From: Streptomyces violaceusniger
GTDB lineage: Bacteria > Actinomycetota > Actinomycetes > Streptomycetales > Streptomycetaceae
Assembly: GCA_005405945.1 (NCBI GenBank)
Contig: BJHW01000001.1
Location: forward strand, 496,001-560,000
Length of the DNA stretch: 64,000 bases
Direction of reading: 5' to 3'
In this document: positions 19,650 through 28,125 of the stretch, piece by piece
Numbering within the stretch: position 1 is the stretch's first letter
How the letters are laid out: every line of letters begins with the position of its first letter
Translations under genes and position numbers: made by a program
Notes under the pieces: model-generated
The model's input: only the letters and a program-made list of their open reading frames with translations
Told to the model about the DNA's origin: nothing
Databases searched by the model: none

Positions 19650-20066
19650 ATGAGAAACCGCCTACGGATCGCCGGCCGCGCGGCGGCGGTGGCCATCACG
19701 CTGGCGGCAGCAGGGGGAGCCACCGCCGTCCCGGCGGTGGCAGCGCCGACCGCTGTCACCCAAACTGCGTCGGCACCGGCGCCGACGGGCCTGACGTACA
19801 CCTATGACGCGGCGACCGAGCAGGTGACCGTCAACTGGGACCCGAAGGACTCGGCAGACACGGTGACGACCGGCTACCGCGAGGGGTTCTGCAGCGGTCC
19901 CTCGACCGCCGACGGGCCGTGCTTCGTCCGGGCGTCGGGACCGCTGCTGACCGGCAACTCGTTCACGTTCCACCTGGCCGCGGGCCGGACGGTCTACTTC
20001 CGGCTGTACGCCGAGAACCCGGCGCACCAGCTCACCGGCTCGGCGCTCCTCACCGTCACCACCTGA
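19650..20066 (+). CDS. Small secreted protein with a fibronectin-III-like domain
   Basis: 138-aa exported protein starting at ATG 19650 after a strong GGAGGGG. Residues 1-32 are a signal peptide (Arg-rich, then AVAITLAAAGGATAVPAVAA). The remainder is one beta-sandwich-like domain (TGLTYTYDAATEQVTVNWDP, GNSFTFHLAAGRTVYFRLYA) with a pair of cysteines (FCSG and PCFV) likely to be disulfide-bonded. No catalytic motif is visible. Related Streptomyces proteins are described only as hypothetical. It is divergent from the phytase. Confidence 0.7.
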   Translation: MRNRLRIAGRAAAVAITLAAAGGATAVPAVAAPTAVTQTASAPAPTGLTYTYDAATEQVTVNWDPKDSADTVTTGYREGFCSGPSTADGPCFVRASGPLLTGNSFTFHLAAGRTVYFRLYAENPAHQLTGSALLTVTT

Positions 20067-20336
20067 TTCCCCGTCAGCCCGATGGCCTGCGCGGGCGGCG
20101 GTTGGCCAGCACTTCGACGAAGAGCGGCTGCCGGAGCGCCGAGGCTCCCGGCGACGGCCGTCGCTCACGCTCGCCGCTGGGACGGTCGTCGCTGTTGCCC
20201 TGCCGCGCCGCGAGGGCTCAGACCTCGCGGACGAGCCGAGTGCCCGCTGTGCCCGCCGGCTCCCCGTCGAGTGGGCGCTACGCCGGGACCACGTTGCGCG
20301 AGTCGTCCAGCCACACCCGTCGTCCGGCAGGCGTCA

Positions 20337-20385
20337 CGGCGTTGTCCAGGCAGGAGCCGGTCCGGCCCGCGCTCTGGCGAAGCCC
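20337..20385 (-). pseudogene. IS3-type transposase scrap
   Basis: The minus strand reads GLRQSAGRTGSCLDNAV, the conserved stretch near the third acidic residue of IS3-family transposases (usual form GRTGSCYDNAVAESF). Nothing recognisable remains on either side. The 20.07-20.51 kb stretch otherwise shows no gene. Confidence 0.4.
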
Positions 20386-20511
20386 CGACCTGCTACACCT
20401 CAGCCCCAACTCTACTTGCTCAGCGTGGAATTGAGCTGCCGTCATTCGCTTCCGCAGTCGCTGTGCGGACACCCTCAAGCACGATGACTGGGATCTGCCT
20501 GCCCTGCCCGG

Positions 20512-20682
20512 CTACGCCCGCCACTGCGCGATCCTGGACAACTTCGCGCTGACCCGGTCGGCCCCCGCCGAGGACGGAAACCCGTCGGCGTCGATCGTGG
20601 CCAGGCTTGAGAGCTCCTCGGTGCGCAGCAGCTCGACGACCTCGGCCTCGATCTCCGCGACGGTCGGTTCAGATTTGGACAC
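20512..20682 (-). pseudogene. Short ORF resembling the N-terminus of a pyridoxamine-phosphate-oxidase-fold protein
   Basis: GTG at 20682 sits behind GAGGAGTGACC. The 56-aa product starts MSKSEPTVAEIEAEVVELLR and continues TEELSSLATIDADGFPSSA, the helix plus first beta strand typical of F420/FMN-binding split-barrel proteins. It stops soon after with unrelated text. Probably a truncated gene; a genuine small protein cannot be excluded. Confidence 0.4.
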
Positions 20683-20815
20683 GGTCACTCCTCGTGCTGA
20701 GGTGAAGTTGATAGCCGAGGGGTGCCGGGAAGTTGGTCATCACATGTCACGCCCACAGCAGGAGCGAGGCGGGATGGCATGTGATCCACCATCCGAGATC
20801 ATCTGAAGGCAGAAT

Positions 20816-21592
20816 TTAGTCGACACAGACGTTGGGTACGGCGGCGCGGCGGAGCACGTGTCGGAAGCAACGCGTTCCCGCAGGGTAGTGGGCGAGCACG
20901 GCCTGGAAGCCCGGGTCGGAGAGGGCGTCCCGCAGGGCACCCGCGGTCTCCCGGACCGCCAGGTCGACCAGAACGTTGCTGCTCTCGATGCCCCGGTAGA
21001 GCTGGGCCTGAATGAACCCGCTGCGGCCCTTCAGGTGCACACCGGTCTTCTGGTACGCGTGGATGGCCTGGCCGACCGCGCCATCCGGAACGACGAAGAT
21101 CCCCAGCAGCGTGAAGGCACCATGGGCGGCCCGGAGCTGCTCGGCGAGCGGAACGTCAGGACACACGTCGGCGTACTCGATCGCGGATGCGTCGGCGGCA
21201 GCCGACTCCCACACCGCCAAGGTGCGCTCCCGGTCCCACGGTGCGCCCAGGCAGACCCCGGGCACCTCCACCGGCCGCACGAGGTGCGGGTACGCCGCTG
21301 ATCCGTCCGGGTAGGCCGGGAGCAGTGCCTGGAATTCGGGACTCATGAAGGCGTTCCGCAAGTCCTTCGCCGACTCCCAGGCGGCGACGTTGGTGACGAC
21401 GCGGCCGGCCGCTCCGCGGTACAGCTGCTGGGAGATGTTCCCCACCTTCGTCTTCATGACCTCCGAGTCCAGGCGCCATACCTCGATGACGTCTTCTTCC
21501 ACGCCGGGAGGAACGTCCTGAGGGACCCCGTGCTCAAGGACCGCGATCTCGGTCCCATCCGGCGCCAGGTCACGCAGCAGCCCGCCATGCAT
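20816..21592 (-). CDS. Duplicated ABM-like (dimeric alpha/beta barrel) protein
   Basis: 258 aa from ATG 21592. Two copies of a ferredoxin-like monooxygenase/ABM fold are visible: copy 1 around QQLYRGAAGRVVTNVAAWES and FMSPEFQALLPAYP, copy 2 around AQLYRGIESSNVLVDLAVRE and LSDPGFQAVLAHYPAG. Such domains occur in small cofactor-free monooxygenases and in ring-modifying enzymes. The reading frame continues upstream into the metallo-hydrolase remnant, so the real start is uncertain. It is the last gene of the bicupin/alcohol-dehydrogenase group and probably acts on the same small molecule. No catalytic residues can be assigned. Confidence 0.62.
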   Translation of the reverse strand: MHGGLLRDLAPDGTEIAVLEHGVPQDVPPGVEEDVIEVWRLDSEVMKTKVGNISQQLYRGAAGRVVTNVAAWESAKDLRNAFMSPEFQALLPAYPDGSAAYPHLVRPVEVPGVCLGAPWDRERTLAVWESAAADASAIEYADVCPDVPLAEQLRAAHGAFTLLGIFVVPDGAVGQAIHAYQKTGVHLKGRSGFIQAQLYRGIESSNVLVDLAVRETAGALRDALSDPGFQAVLAHYPAGTRCFRHVLRRAAVPNVCVD

Positions 21593-22008
21593 CTTCTGGT
21601 GGACCGGGGCGAGGCCGGCTTGGCGGACCGGCACGGCGAGCCGGGGCGTCACCAGGGTGCAGGCCGCCGTCGATGATGTACCCGTTGTTGGGCACGGTCG
21701 GGAGGGCGGCGTGGATACACGCGTGGTCACCGCCGACGACCTCGACCTTGACACCTCGAAGGACGAACGTGCTCTTGGGACCGACGACGCGCATCCGACG
21801 TGGTGCGACGTCCCAGAGCCCCGCGAGGGATGCCTGCGTGTGAGCGTTGAGCACGAGCTCGGCCGCGGGGTTGTCGGCCAATAGCTTGCCGAGGCGTTCG
21901 CCGTCCACGTGGTCCGCGTGCGCGTGTGTGATGAAGGAAGCGAATGATGTCGTCACCGGTCGAGAGTTCCACCAGCACGCACGCGTGCCCGTCATGCGTC
22001 AGCTCCAT
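21593..22008 (-). pseudogene. Broken MBL-fold metallo-hydrolase
   Basis: The start reads MELTHDGHACVLVELSTGDD, as in UlaG/ribonuclease-Z-like hydrolases. The frame then changes and resumes at SFITHAHADHVDGERLGKLL, so the zinc motif HxHxDH survives but the usual strand with the VIDPG-like turn between the two is gone. Later text VVGGDHACIH and GYIIDGGLHPGDA also fits. The C-terminal zinc ligands and end are missing; a second frame change leads into the ABM gene. I take it as an inactivated gene by internal and C-terminal deletion. It starts 26 bases after the dehydrogenase stop in the same direction. Confidence 0.6.
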
Positions 22009-22033
22009 CGTGGGATTCCTCGCCAGCGGTCCA

Positions 22034-23140
22034 CTACGGGTGGACGATCGTCATCCACATGGGCTTCGTGCGCCGCTGCATCTCCTGGATCGCCGTGACG
22101 GTCTCGGCGAGCGTGAAGTGGTGCGTGATCAGGTCGTCGACGTTGACGGCACCGATCTCGAGCAGCTTCAGCACGTCCACGACGTCGTTGCGCGTATTGC
22201 CTTTGGTGCCGACGAATCGCCAGCAGTTGCCCATGATCGCGATCGGCGGGATCGGCACCGGGACGGTGTTGCCGCCCATGTGCGCCAAAACGCCGCCCGT
22301 GGCCAGGGACGCCATGGCGTGAGCGGTGATCGGGCCGGCCGGCGCGTAGTCGAGGACAGCGTCGGCGCCCTGCGGAACCAGACACCGGATCGCGCGAGTG
22401 AGGCCACTGTCGGCCTCCCAGCCCTCGGGCAGATTCTCGATCGCGATGGAGTCGACGGGGATGCCGTCGGCCTCCGCCAGCTTCTCGACGTCCCTGAGAC
22501 GCTCGGCACTGCGGCCCACCAAGATGAGCCGACCAATGCCGAACCGCTTGGCGAACTTGACGCTCGCGGTGCCCATCGTGCCGGTCGCCGCGGTGATGAC
22601 CACGGTCGCAGCCTGTGGCAGGTGGCACTCCTTCAGTATGCGGACGGCGTTACCCAGGTCGTGGACCTTCGCGCCGATGTCGAAGCTGACGTTGGCGGGC
22701 AACCTGTCGAGCAGCCAGAACGGGACGCGAACGTACTCGGCCAGCCCTCCGTCGTGGTAGCGCTCGTACAGCGGCAGCGGACCGTCGCTGAACGCCGCGT
22801 GGCCGATCACCGCGTACTGAGCGCACATGTTCTCGCGGTCGGACCGGCAGTAGACACAGCGGCCACAGGTGAGCTGGGGGTGGACCCGGACGCGCTCGCC
22901 TCCAGTGAAGCCCGGTACGTCGGGGCCAACGTCCGAAACGGTGCCTGCCATCTCGTGCCCGAGGATCGTTGGCAGCTGCTTGAAGGCCCCCATCGTGAGC
23001 AACGACATCATCCCGGGAGCGAGGCCGGCGGACTCGACCTTGACGATCACTTCGCCGGAAGTCGGCTCGGGAACCGGCACTTCCTCGACGACAAGGGCAC
23101 TCTCGGCGTCGTAGGCCCGCGCTGCGAGCATTGTGCTCAT
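22034..23140 (-). CDS. Zinc-dependent medium-chain alcohol dehydrogenase
   Basis: 368-aa NAD(P)-dependent alcohol/aldehyde dehydrogenase of the MDR superfamily. The catalytic-zinc motif GHEMAG is seen near residue 62, and the structural-zinc quartet C-x2-C-x2-C-x7-C appears in CGRCVYCRSDRENMC. The Rossmann fold shows AATGTMGTASVKFAKRFG and a following VGRSAERL, suggesting NADP tolerance. Its ATG overlaps the bicupin stop by four bases (ATGA), so the two are translationally coupled and likely act on the same substrate. The family makes substrate prediction unsafe. Confidence 0.9.
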   Translation of the reverse strand: MSTMLAARAYDAESALVVEEVPVPEPTSGEVIVKVESAGLAPGMMSLLTMGAFKQLPTILGHEMAGTVSDVGPDVPGFTGGERVRVHPQLTCGRCVYCRSDRENMCAQYAVIGHAAFSDGPLPLYERYHDGGLAEYVRVPFWLLDRLPANVSFDIGAKVHDLGNAVRILKECHLPQAATVVITAATGTMGTASVKFAKRFGIGRLILVGRSAERLRDVEKLAEADGIPVDSIAIENLPEGWEADSGLTRAIRCLVPQGADAVLDYAPAGPITAHAMASLATGGVLAHMGGNTVPVPIPPIAIMGNCWRFVGTKGNTRNDVVDVLKLLEIGAVNVDDLITHHFTLAETVTAIQEMQRRTKPMWMTIVHP

Positions 23141-24132
23141 GTCTGGCTCCTTTCCACGGCTGCGGCCAACCGCTCGGGTGAGTAGGGATCCGCAGTGCGC
23201 GTGCTTTCGATGACCTGCGGAAGTTCGAGGTGCGACAAGAGCGAGACGTGGGTCGACCGCTCGTGCGGGATGCCGGCGTGGGCCAGGCCGAGCGGAATCC
23301 GCACGAAGTCGCCCGGATGCAGCTCGACGATGCCCCGCTGGGTCGCGAGGGTGCGGGTTCCGGAGACCTGGTATTGGATCTCGTCGGCGTCGAGCGTCCG
23401 CCGGTAGCGCCGGCTCCCGTCACCGGCCGTCATGTTGACGTATCCGAGTCGAATCGTCGGTGTGGCGTAGATCCACGTGGTGCCGACACCGCCACCGATC
23501 GAGTGCACCCGCATCCGCTCGGGCTCGGCGCGCACGCGCTCTAGGAGCAACGTCTCGTCCGCGGGGAACACCGCGATGTCGTGGCCAACCGTCCCCATGC
23601 ACTGGGTGACGGCCTCATTGACCTCGCCCGGCTCCCAGCCGGGGAACGGCGGCATCACCGGCTGCGACGTGCGGACCGGCTCGACCAGCTCGTCGACCGG
23701 CGCGGGCAGATAGAACAGGAGGTGGCTCTCCTTGCGGCCGTAGTTGTCGTGGCCGACCCCGCGCGGGATCCGGGAGAACTCGCCCGGCCGGTGTTCGATG
23801 ACCCCGAGCTCGGTCATCAGCGTCCGTTCACCATCGATCTGGTACGAGATCTCATCGACATCGCAGTTGCGGTGGTAGAACGGCTGACGACCGTTCAGGA
23901 CCTGCCACTCGACCCGGAGCTGGGCGTTCTCGTATACACCGCGTGGGGGCGCGAACTTCTGCTCGACGTACTTCTGCGGGAAGTGAACGACGGGCAGGAG
24001 CTCGTGATCATTCCACAGCTTGATCGGTAGCTTGCTCGGGTAGGGAGACGCCAGCAGCAGATGCTCGTCACGGTCGATGCTGCGCAGTGGCCGATCGGAT
24101 CCGATGACCATCACGTCTTCGATGCCCCTCAT
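23137..24132 (-). CDS. Bicupin protein (homogentisate/gentisate-dioxygenase-like fold)
   Basis: 331 aa starting at ATG 24132 behind GAGGAGG. Two cupin barrels are visible: the first around VDEISYQIDGERTLMTELG and SRIPRGVGHDN, the second around ADEIQYQVSGTRTLATQRG and VRIPLGLAHAG. Each keeps an acidic residue and a His of the metal site. The overall build resembles homogentisate dioxygenase relatives, but the typical ring-cleavage signature is not evident, so dioxygenase activity is unproven. First gene of the operon with the coupled dehydrogenase; a 15-bp palindrome lies 195 bases upstream and probably binds the MarR regulator at 25525-25980. Confidence 0.78.
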   Translation of the reverse strand: MRGIEDVMVIGSDRPLRSIDRDEHLLLASPYPSKLPIKLWNDHELLPVVHFPQKYVEQKFAPPRGVYENAQLRVEWQVLNGRQPFYHRNCDVDEISYQIDGERTLMTELGVIEHRPGEFSRIPRGVGHDNYGRKESHLLFYLPAPVDELVEPVRTSQPVMPPFPGWEPGEVNEAVTQCMGTVGHDIAVFPADETLLLERVRAEPERMRVHSIGGGVGTTWIYATPTIRLGYVNMTAGDGSRRYRRTLDADEIQYQVSGTRTLATQRGIVELHPGDFVRIPLGLAHAGIPHERSTHVSLLSHLELPQVIESTRTADPYSPERLAAAVERSQT

Positions 24133-24326
24133 GGAGACCTCCTCGTCTCGGAATATGGGCGGTTCCACCGCGGCATCCCCCGTGGCGCCGGACAACGCTC
24201 CGAGGTGGCAAATCCGCGATTCGGTGCCGAGTGCGCGTGCCACGCCTCCAGGACCCCGCCTGATCCCGCCCACGACGTCTGCCACCGGGGTGCGACGGTG
24301 TGCGGCGAGGACCACGCGACATTACT

Positions 24327-24341
24327 ATCAACTTAGTTGAT
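24327..24341. promoter_or_regulatory. Perfect 15-bp palindrome, MarR-type operator
   Basis: ATCAACTTAGTTGAT is a perfect odd palindrome (TCAA-N5-TTGA core); a further half-site CTAGTTGAT follows at 24352-24360. It lies in the AT-rich spot upstream of the bicupin operon. A related TCAA-N5-TTGA element abuts the MarR start at 25982-25994. Confidence 0.6.
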
Positions 24342-24525
24342 CTATGTCTACCTAGTTGATGGTCACCGCCTCGCGTCACCCGCACCCACCGGCACGCGCC
24401 CCGCCGAGCTCAACGAGACGCGCCGCGCCCGTGGTCACGACGACCTCGACCACGGCGTGGTGCTCCGGAGCCGATCCTCCGCCGGAAAGCCGCGGCGCGT
24501 GCGCTCCGGCGATCGCCGGCTCAAC

Positions 24526-24693
24526 CGAGCCTTCGGGGATCCCGAGGCGGAGCGGGACGAGGCACGCGACCCGTTCGACCTCTACGTCGAGCACGGCGAC
24601 AACTTCATCGACACCGCCAACACCCACACCAATGGCAGTTCCGAGCGCCTGCCGGGCGAATCCACCCGCGACAACCGCGAAAGCCTGGTGTCG
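24526..24693 (+). pseudogene. Aldo/keto reductase fragment
   Basis: The plus strand reads DPFDLYVEHGDNFIDTANTH, then TNGSSERLPGES and NRESLV, the conserved N-terminal part of aldo/keto reductases (Asp of the catalytic tetrad in FIDTAN). No start, no further domains; the text on both sides is not family-like. Confidence 0.6.
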
Positions 24694-24734
24694 CGCATGC
24701 AGACGATCATCGCAAGAGTTACGCCCGCACCCCC

Positions 24735-24989
24735 GTGTAACTGGAGGACGATCCGGGCGCCCAGCGAGGAGCTGGGTGCGGCAGGCGCGTTCGAGCAGCA
24801 CCGCGTACATGACGGCCGTCCCGATGTCCGGGCCAACGGTCACGGCACCGTGGTGCGGCATCAGTATCGCGTTGGCGTCACCGAGCCCCTCGGCAAGCGC
24901 TCGGCCCAGGTCCCTGGTCGCGATCAATGCTCCTGTCCGGCGGTCGCGAGTGCACTGCTGGCGCTCACGATGTCGGCAACGACATTCAT
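24735..24989 (-). pseudogene. Class II aldolase/adducin-family fragment
   Basis: From 24989 the minus strand begins MNVVADIVSASSALATAGQE, an aldolase-like N-terminus that stops at once. In a second frame it resumes with GRALAEGLGDANAILMPHHG and AVTVGPDIGTAVMYAVLLER, the C-terminal part with the metal-binding His. The central domain is deleted. The region is debris of a small-molecule pathway. Confidence 0.6.
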
Positions 24990-25077
24990 CCGGGCGAACC
25001 TCCTTCGAACGCGACCGGTGGCCCAGCACCTCCGCCGCATCTCAGCCGTTCTCTTCGCTCAACTGCTGGTCGCGGAC

Positions 25078-25320
25078 ACGGACACCACACACATGGCCGG
25101 CACCACGGCGAGGGCGATGGCATCCGGTCCCACATAGCCGAGCTGCCGATCACGGCGAACACCACGTTCATCCTCAAGCCGTTCCGAGGTGCCTGAGGCT
25201 CCCGTCCCTTCCCCGAGAACCCACGATGTCACCTGGGGCGACACCGTCGTCGTGACCGAGACGGGCGCCGAGCGGCTGGGCACCCGTCGGCGCGAACTGA
25301 CCGTCGTCGACGAAGCATGA
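25078..25320 (+). pseudogene. C-terminal remnant of an M24 metallopeptidase (Xaa-Pro/creatinase type)
   Basis: Frames on the plus strand give GEGDGIRSHIAELPITANTT followed by FILKPF, and then, after a break, WGDTVVVTETGAERLGTRRR and ELTVVDEA with a stop. The last block is the usual end of M24 peptidases. The catalytic domain is missing. Between 25320 and the MarR gene nothing else is recognisable. Confidence 0.5.
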
Positions 25321-25524
25321 CAGCGGGTCCCGGTCGTGGCACGCAGCGGCCTCGCGTCGCACAGTAGGCACCGCGTGGTCGCCATCGTTGACGCGCCCAA
25401 CGAAATCAGCCGCCTCCGGGCCTCCCCGATGTCGGACCACTCCGCACCGCATCGTCATTCACGCCGGTACCGGAGGCCGACGCCTCGTTGTGCTCGCGAA
25501 GCATGGGCGCTACTGCGCTACGTT

Positions 25525-25980
25525 TCAGCGTGACCGAGCCGTCGATACCCCACTCCCGACGTTGCGCGCATCGATCGCATGGAGCAGCTTCTTGAGCTCA
25601 TGTCGCTCGCCGGACGCGAGGTGGGTCATCAGACGGTCGTCGGCGACGCGCACCGCTGCTTCGGCCCGCTTGAACAGGGCCCTGCCCTTGGGCGTCAGCC
25701 GGGCGGGCAGGCTCCTGCCCGATGACACCGCAGTCGGCCGCTCGATCGCGCCCATCTCCTGGAGATCCCGCACGACCTTGTTCATCGCCTGCGGCGACAC
25801 GCCGGCATGGCGGGCCAGCTCAGCGTTGGACTGAGCCGGAAACATGGACAAGTTGCGCATGCACACGAACTCCGGCAATCCGATGCCGAGCGGCTGGAGC
25901 TCCGCGGCCGCGAGCGGACGCAGTGCAGCCATCACCTGGTAGAGCAGGAAGCCCAGTGGTTGATCTTCATACTCACGCAT
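25525..25980 (-). CDS. MarR-family transcriptional regulator
   Basis: 151-aa winged-helix regulator from ATG 25980. The N-terminal dimer helix (LGFLLYQVMAALRPLAAAEL) leads to an HTH core NAELARHAGVSPQAMNKVVR, wing SSGRSLPARLTPKG and a C-terminal helix. No ribosome binding site precedes the ATG and a TCAA-N5-TTGA repeat abuts it, so translation may be leaderless with autoregulation, or the start may lie upstream (an in-frame GTG region exists to 26034). A matching palindrome upstream of the bicupin operon makes that operon the likely target, with an aromatic or phenolic effector possible. Confidence 0.87.
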   Translation of the reverse strand: MREYEDQPLGFLLYQVMAALRPLAAAELQPLGIGLPEFVCMRNLSMFPAQSNAELARHAGVSPQAMNKVVRDLQEMGAIERPTAVSSGRSLPARLTPKGRALFKRAEAAVRVADDRLMTHLASGERHELKKLLHAIDARNVGSGVSTARSR

Positions 25981-25981
25981 A

Positions 25982-25994
25982 TCAAGCAGTTTGA
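25982..25994. promoter_or_regulatory. TCAA-N5-TTGA repeat abutting the MarR start
   Basis: TCAAGCAGTTTGA has the same spaced arms as the palindrome at 24327-24341 and sits directly before the MarR start codon, as expected for autoregulation. Confidence 0.4.
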
Positions 25995-26099
25995 CACACC
26001 TGGGCCTACTGATCACACGGTGGGGCATCACCACTCACCTGCTCCGCACCCTGCGCGAGGCGGAGGCGGGCTTGCCCGGTTGCCCGTCTGGAACACGTG

Positions 26100-27017
26100 T
26101 CAGGACCGGGTGCGTTCGGCCGAGTCCGGTCTGCCGAGGTGAGTGTGGGCGTACTTGCGGAACGCGGCGACCAGGCGGCTGCGGTCGTCGGCGCGAGTGG
26201 CCAGTACGACGTGGGCCGGTTCGACGCCGTCGAGGGGAATCGAGGTGAGGTCGGGACGCAGTGCCTGGGCGCGGTGGCCGACGAAGATGGCCACGGCCTG
26301 CCCGGCGGCGACGAGTTCGAGCTTGTCCTCGATGGTGTCGATGAGGGGACCGTCGGGCGCGGGGCGGCCGTTGGGGCGGGGGTCGATGCGCCAGTAGGCG
26401 CTCCAGGCCGGATCGGAGTCACGCAGTCGGGGCAGGGGTTCGTCGGCGATGTCGTCGAGGGTGAGGTGTTCCTTGCCTGCCAGTCTGTGGTCCAGTGGCA
26501 GGATCACGACGCGTGGTTCGTCGTAGAGAACGGTGACGTGTAGCTGATCGGTGGGGAACGGCAGCCGGCTGACCACCGCGTCCACCCGGTATTCCAGCAG
26601 CGCGGCTGGGACGTCGTGGAAGGCCACGTGCTGGGCGCGCACATCGGCGTCGGGGTGGCGGTGGCGCATCTGGCGTACGGCGGGTGTGACGATCAGGCCG
26701 GTGGTGTAGCCGACGGTGATGCGACTGGGCTGGGCCGCGGCCTTCGCGCGCGCGATGGCCTCAGCCGCGGCGCGCAGCAGCGCTGTGGCCTGTGGCAGGA
26801 ACGCCTGGCCCGCCTCGGTGAGGCGGCTGCCTCGCGGAGTGCGGTGCAGGAGGCGGGCGCCGAGTTGCTGTTCCAGGCGGTGGATCTGACGGCTCAGCGA
26901 CGGCTGGGTGATGTGCAGGGCTTCGGCGGCGCGGCCGAAATGGCGGTGTTCGGCGATGACGGTGAAGCTGTGCACCAGCCGCAGGTCGAGGTCTACGGCC
27001 GTCGGCAGGTCGGGCAT
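26100..27017 (-). CDS. LysR-family transcriptional regulator
   Basis: 305 aa. N-terminal winged HTH: LRLVHSFTVIAEHRHFGRAA, then LHITQPSLSRQIHRLEQQLG and LTEAGQAFLPQA. A periplasmic-binding-like effector domain follows from SRITVGYTTGL to the end. It is divergent from the SDR/oxidoreductase/amidohydrolase group starting at 27205, with a 187-base gap where its site should lie; I do not see a clear T-N11-A palindrome. Activation of that group by its substrate is the usual arrangement and is inferred. Confidence 0.9.
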   Translation of the reverse strand: MPDLPTAVDLDLRLVHSFTVIAEHRHFGRAAEALHITQPSLSRQIHRLEQQLGARLLHRTPRGSRLTEAGQAFLPQATALLRAAAEAIARAKAAAQPSRITVGYTTGLIVTPAVRQMRHRHPDADVRAQHVAFHDVPAALLEYRVDAVVSRLPFPTDQLHVTVLYDEPRVVILPLDHRLAGKEHLTLDDIADEPLPRLRDSDPAWSAYWRIDPRPNGRPAPDGPLIDTIEDKLELVAAGQAVAIFVGHRAQALRPDLTSIPLDGVEPAHVVLATRADDRSRLVAAFRKYAHTHLGRPDSAERTRS

Positions 27018-27204
27018 GCCCCAGGATAGTCCTCGGCCACGTCATGCACGGGTTGGTGAGCTGGGGTGATGCTCATGCCGTATTGCGGGTTACGGAGGTT
27101 TCATTGGATCGGGGAGGTCGTGCGGGGGCAGGGTGGACGTACCGGCCCGGCACCTACTCCGGGGCCGGCTTGACAACTCACCTGGCCAAAGGAGTCCGAG
27201 ACCC

Positions 27205-28100
27205 ATGCGCGTATTCGTCACCGGTGCGACCGGCTTCATCGGGGCCGCGGTCGTGCGGGAGCTGCTGGATGCCGGGCATCAGGTGCTTGGTCTGGCCCGG
27301 TCGGACGCCTCCGCTGCCGCGCTGACCGCGACCGGGGCCGAGGTGCACCGCGGCACCCTGGAGGACCTGGACAGCCTGCGCGCCGGAGCGGCGTCGGCCG
27401 ACGGCGTGATCCACACCGCGTTCATCCATGACTTCTCCGACTTCCACACCTCCGTCGCGGTGGACCTGCGCGCCGTGGAGACCATCGCGCAGGCGCTGGC
27501 CGGCACCGATCGCCCCCTGGTGATCAGCTCCGGCACCCCGGGCGTAGCGGGCGGGACAGCGACCGAGGACACCATCCCCGCGCCCGGGACGCCCGCCGCG
27601 GCGCGGGGTGGTGCGGAGGAGGCGGTGCTGGCGTTCGCCGACCGCGGCGTGCACGGCTCGGTGGTACGGCTGCCACGGTCGGTGCACGGCGAGGGCGACC
27701 GCCACGGCTTCGTCCCCCGGCTGATCGATATAGCCCGCGAGCGGGGGTGTCGGCGTATCCGGGCGATGGGGCAAACGCGTGGCCGGCCGTGCACCGGCTG
27801 GACGCCGCGCTGTTGTACCGGCTGGCCCTGGAGCAGGCGCCCGCGGGCGGCCTGCTGCACGCGGTGGGCGATGAGGGCATCCCGGTGCGCCAGATCGCCG
27901 AGCGCATCGGCGGCCATCTGAACCTGCCGGTCGCGTCCATCCCGGTGGAACACGCTGCCGAGCACTTCGGCTGGCTCGGTCCGATCTTCGCGATGGACGC
28001 ACCGGCCTCCAGCGCCCTCACCCAAAAACTGATGGAGTGGCACCCGGCTCGTCCCGGACTGCTCGCGGACCTCGACGCCGGCCACTACTTCACCCACTGA
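27205..28100 (+). CDS. NAD-dependent epimerase/SDR protein (one frameshift)
   Basis: Extended SDR of about 298 aa with an AAAGGAG site before ATG 27205. The Rossmann start MRVFVTGATGFIGAAVVREL carries the GxxGxxG nucleotide-binding motif; DGVIHTAFIHDFSDF and LVISSGTPGVAGG follow. The canonical YxxxK is not obvious; the active-site region reads TPAAARGGAEEAVLAFADRG, as in atypical SDRs. The frame breaks at the G5 run 27743-27747; one more G restores ARERGVSAYPGDGANAWPAV. It starts a co-directional set with the F420-type oxidoreductase and the amidohydrolase. Confidence 0.85.
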
Positions 28101-28125
28101 CGCACACCGAGCGGCGAATTTCACC

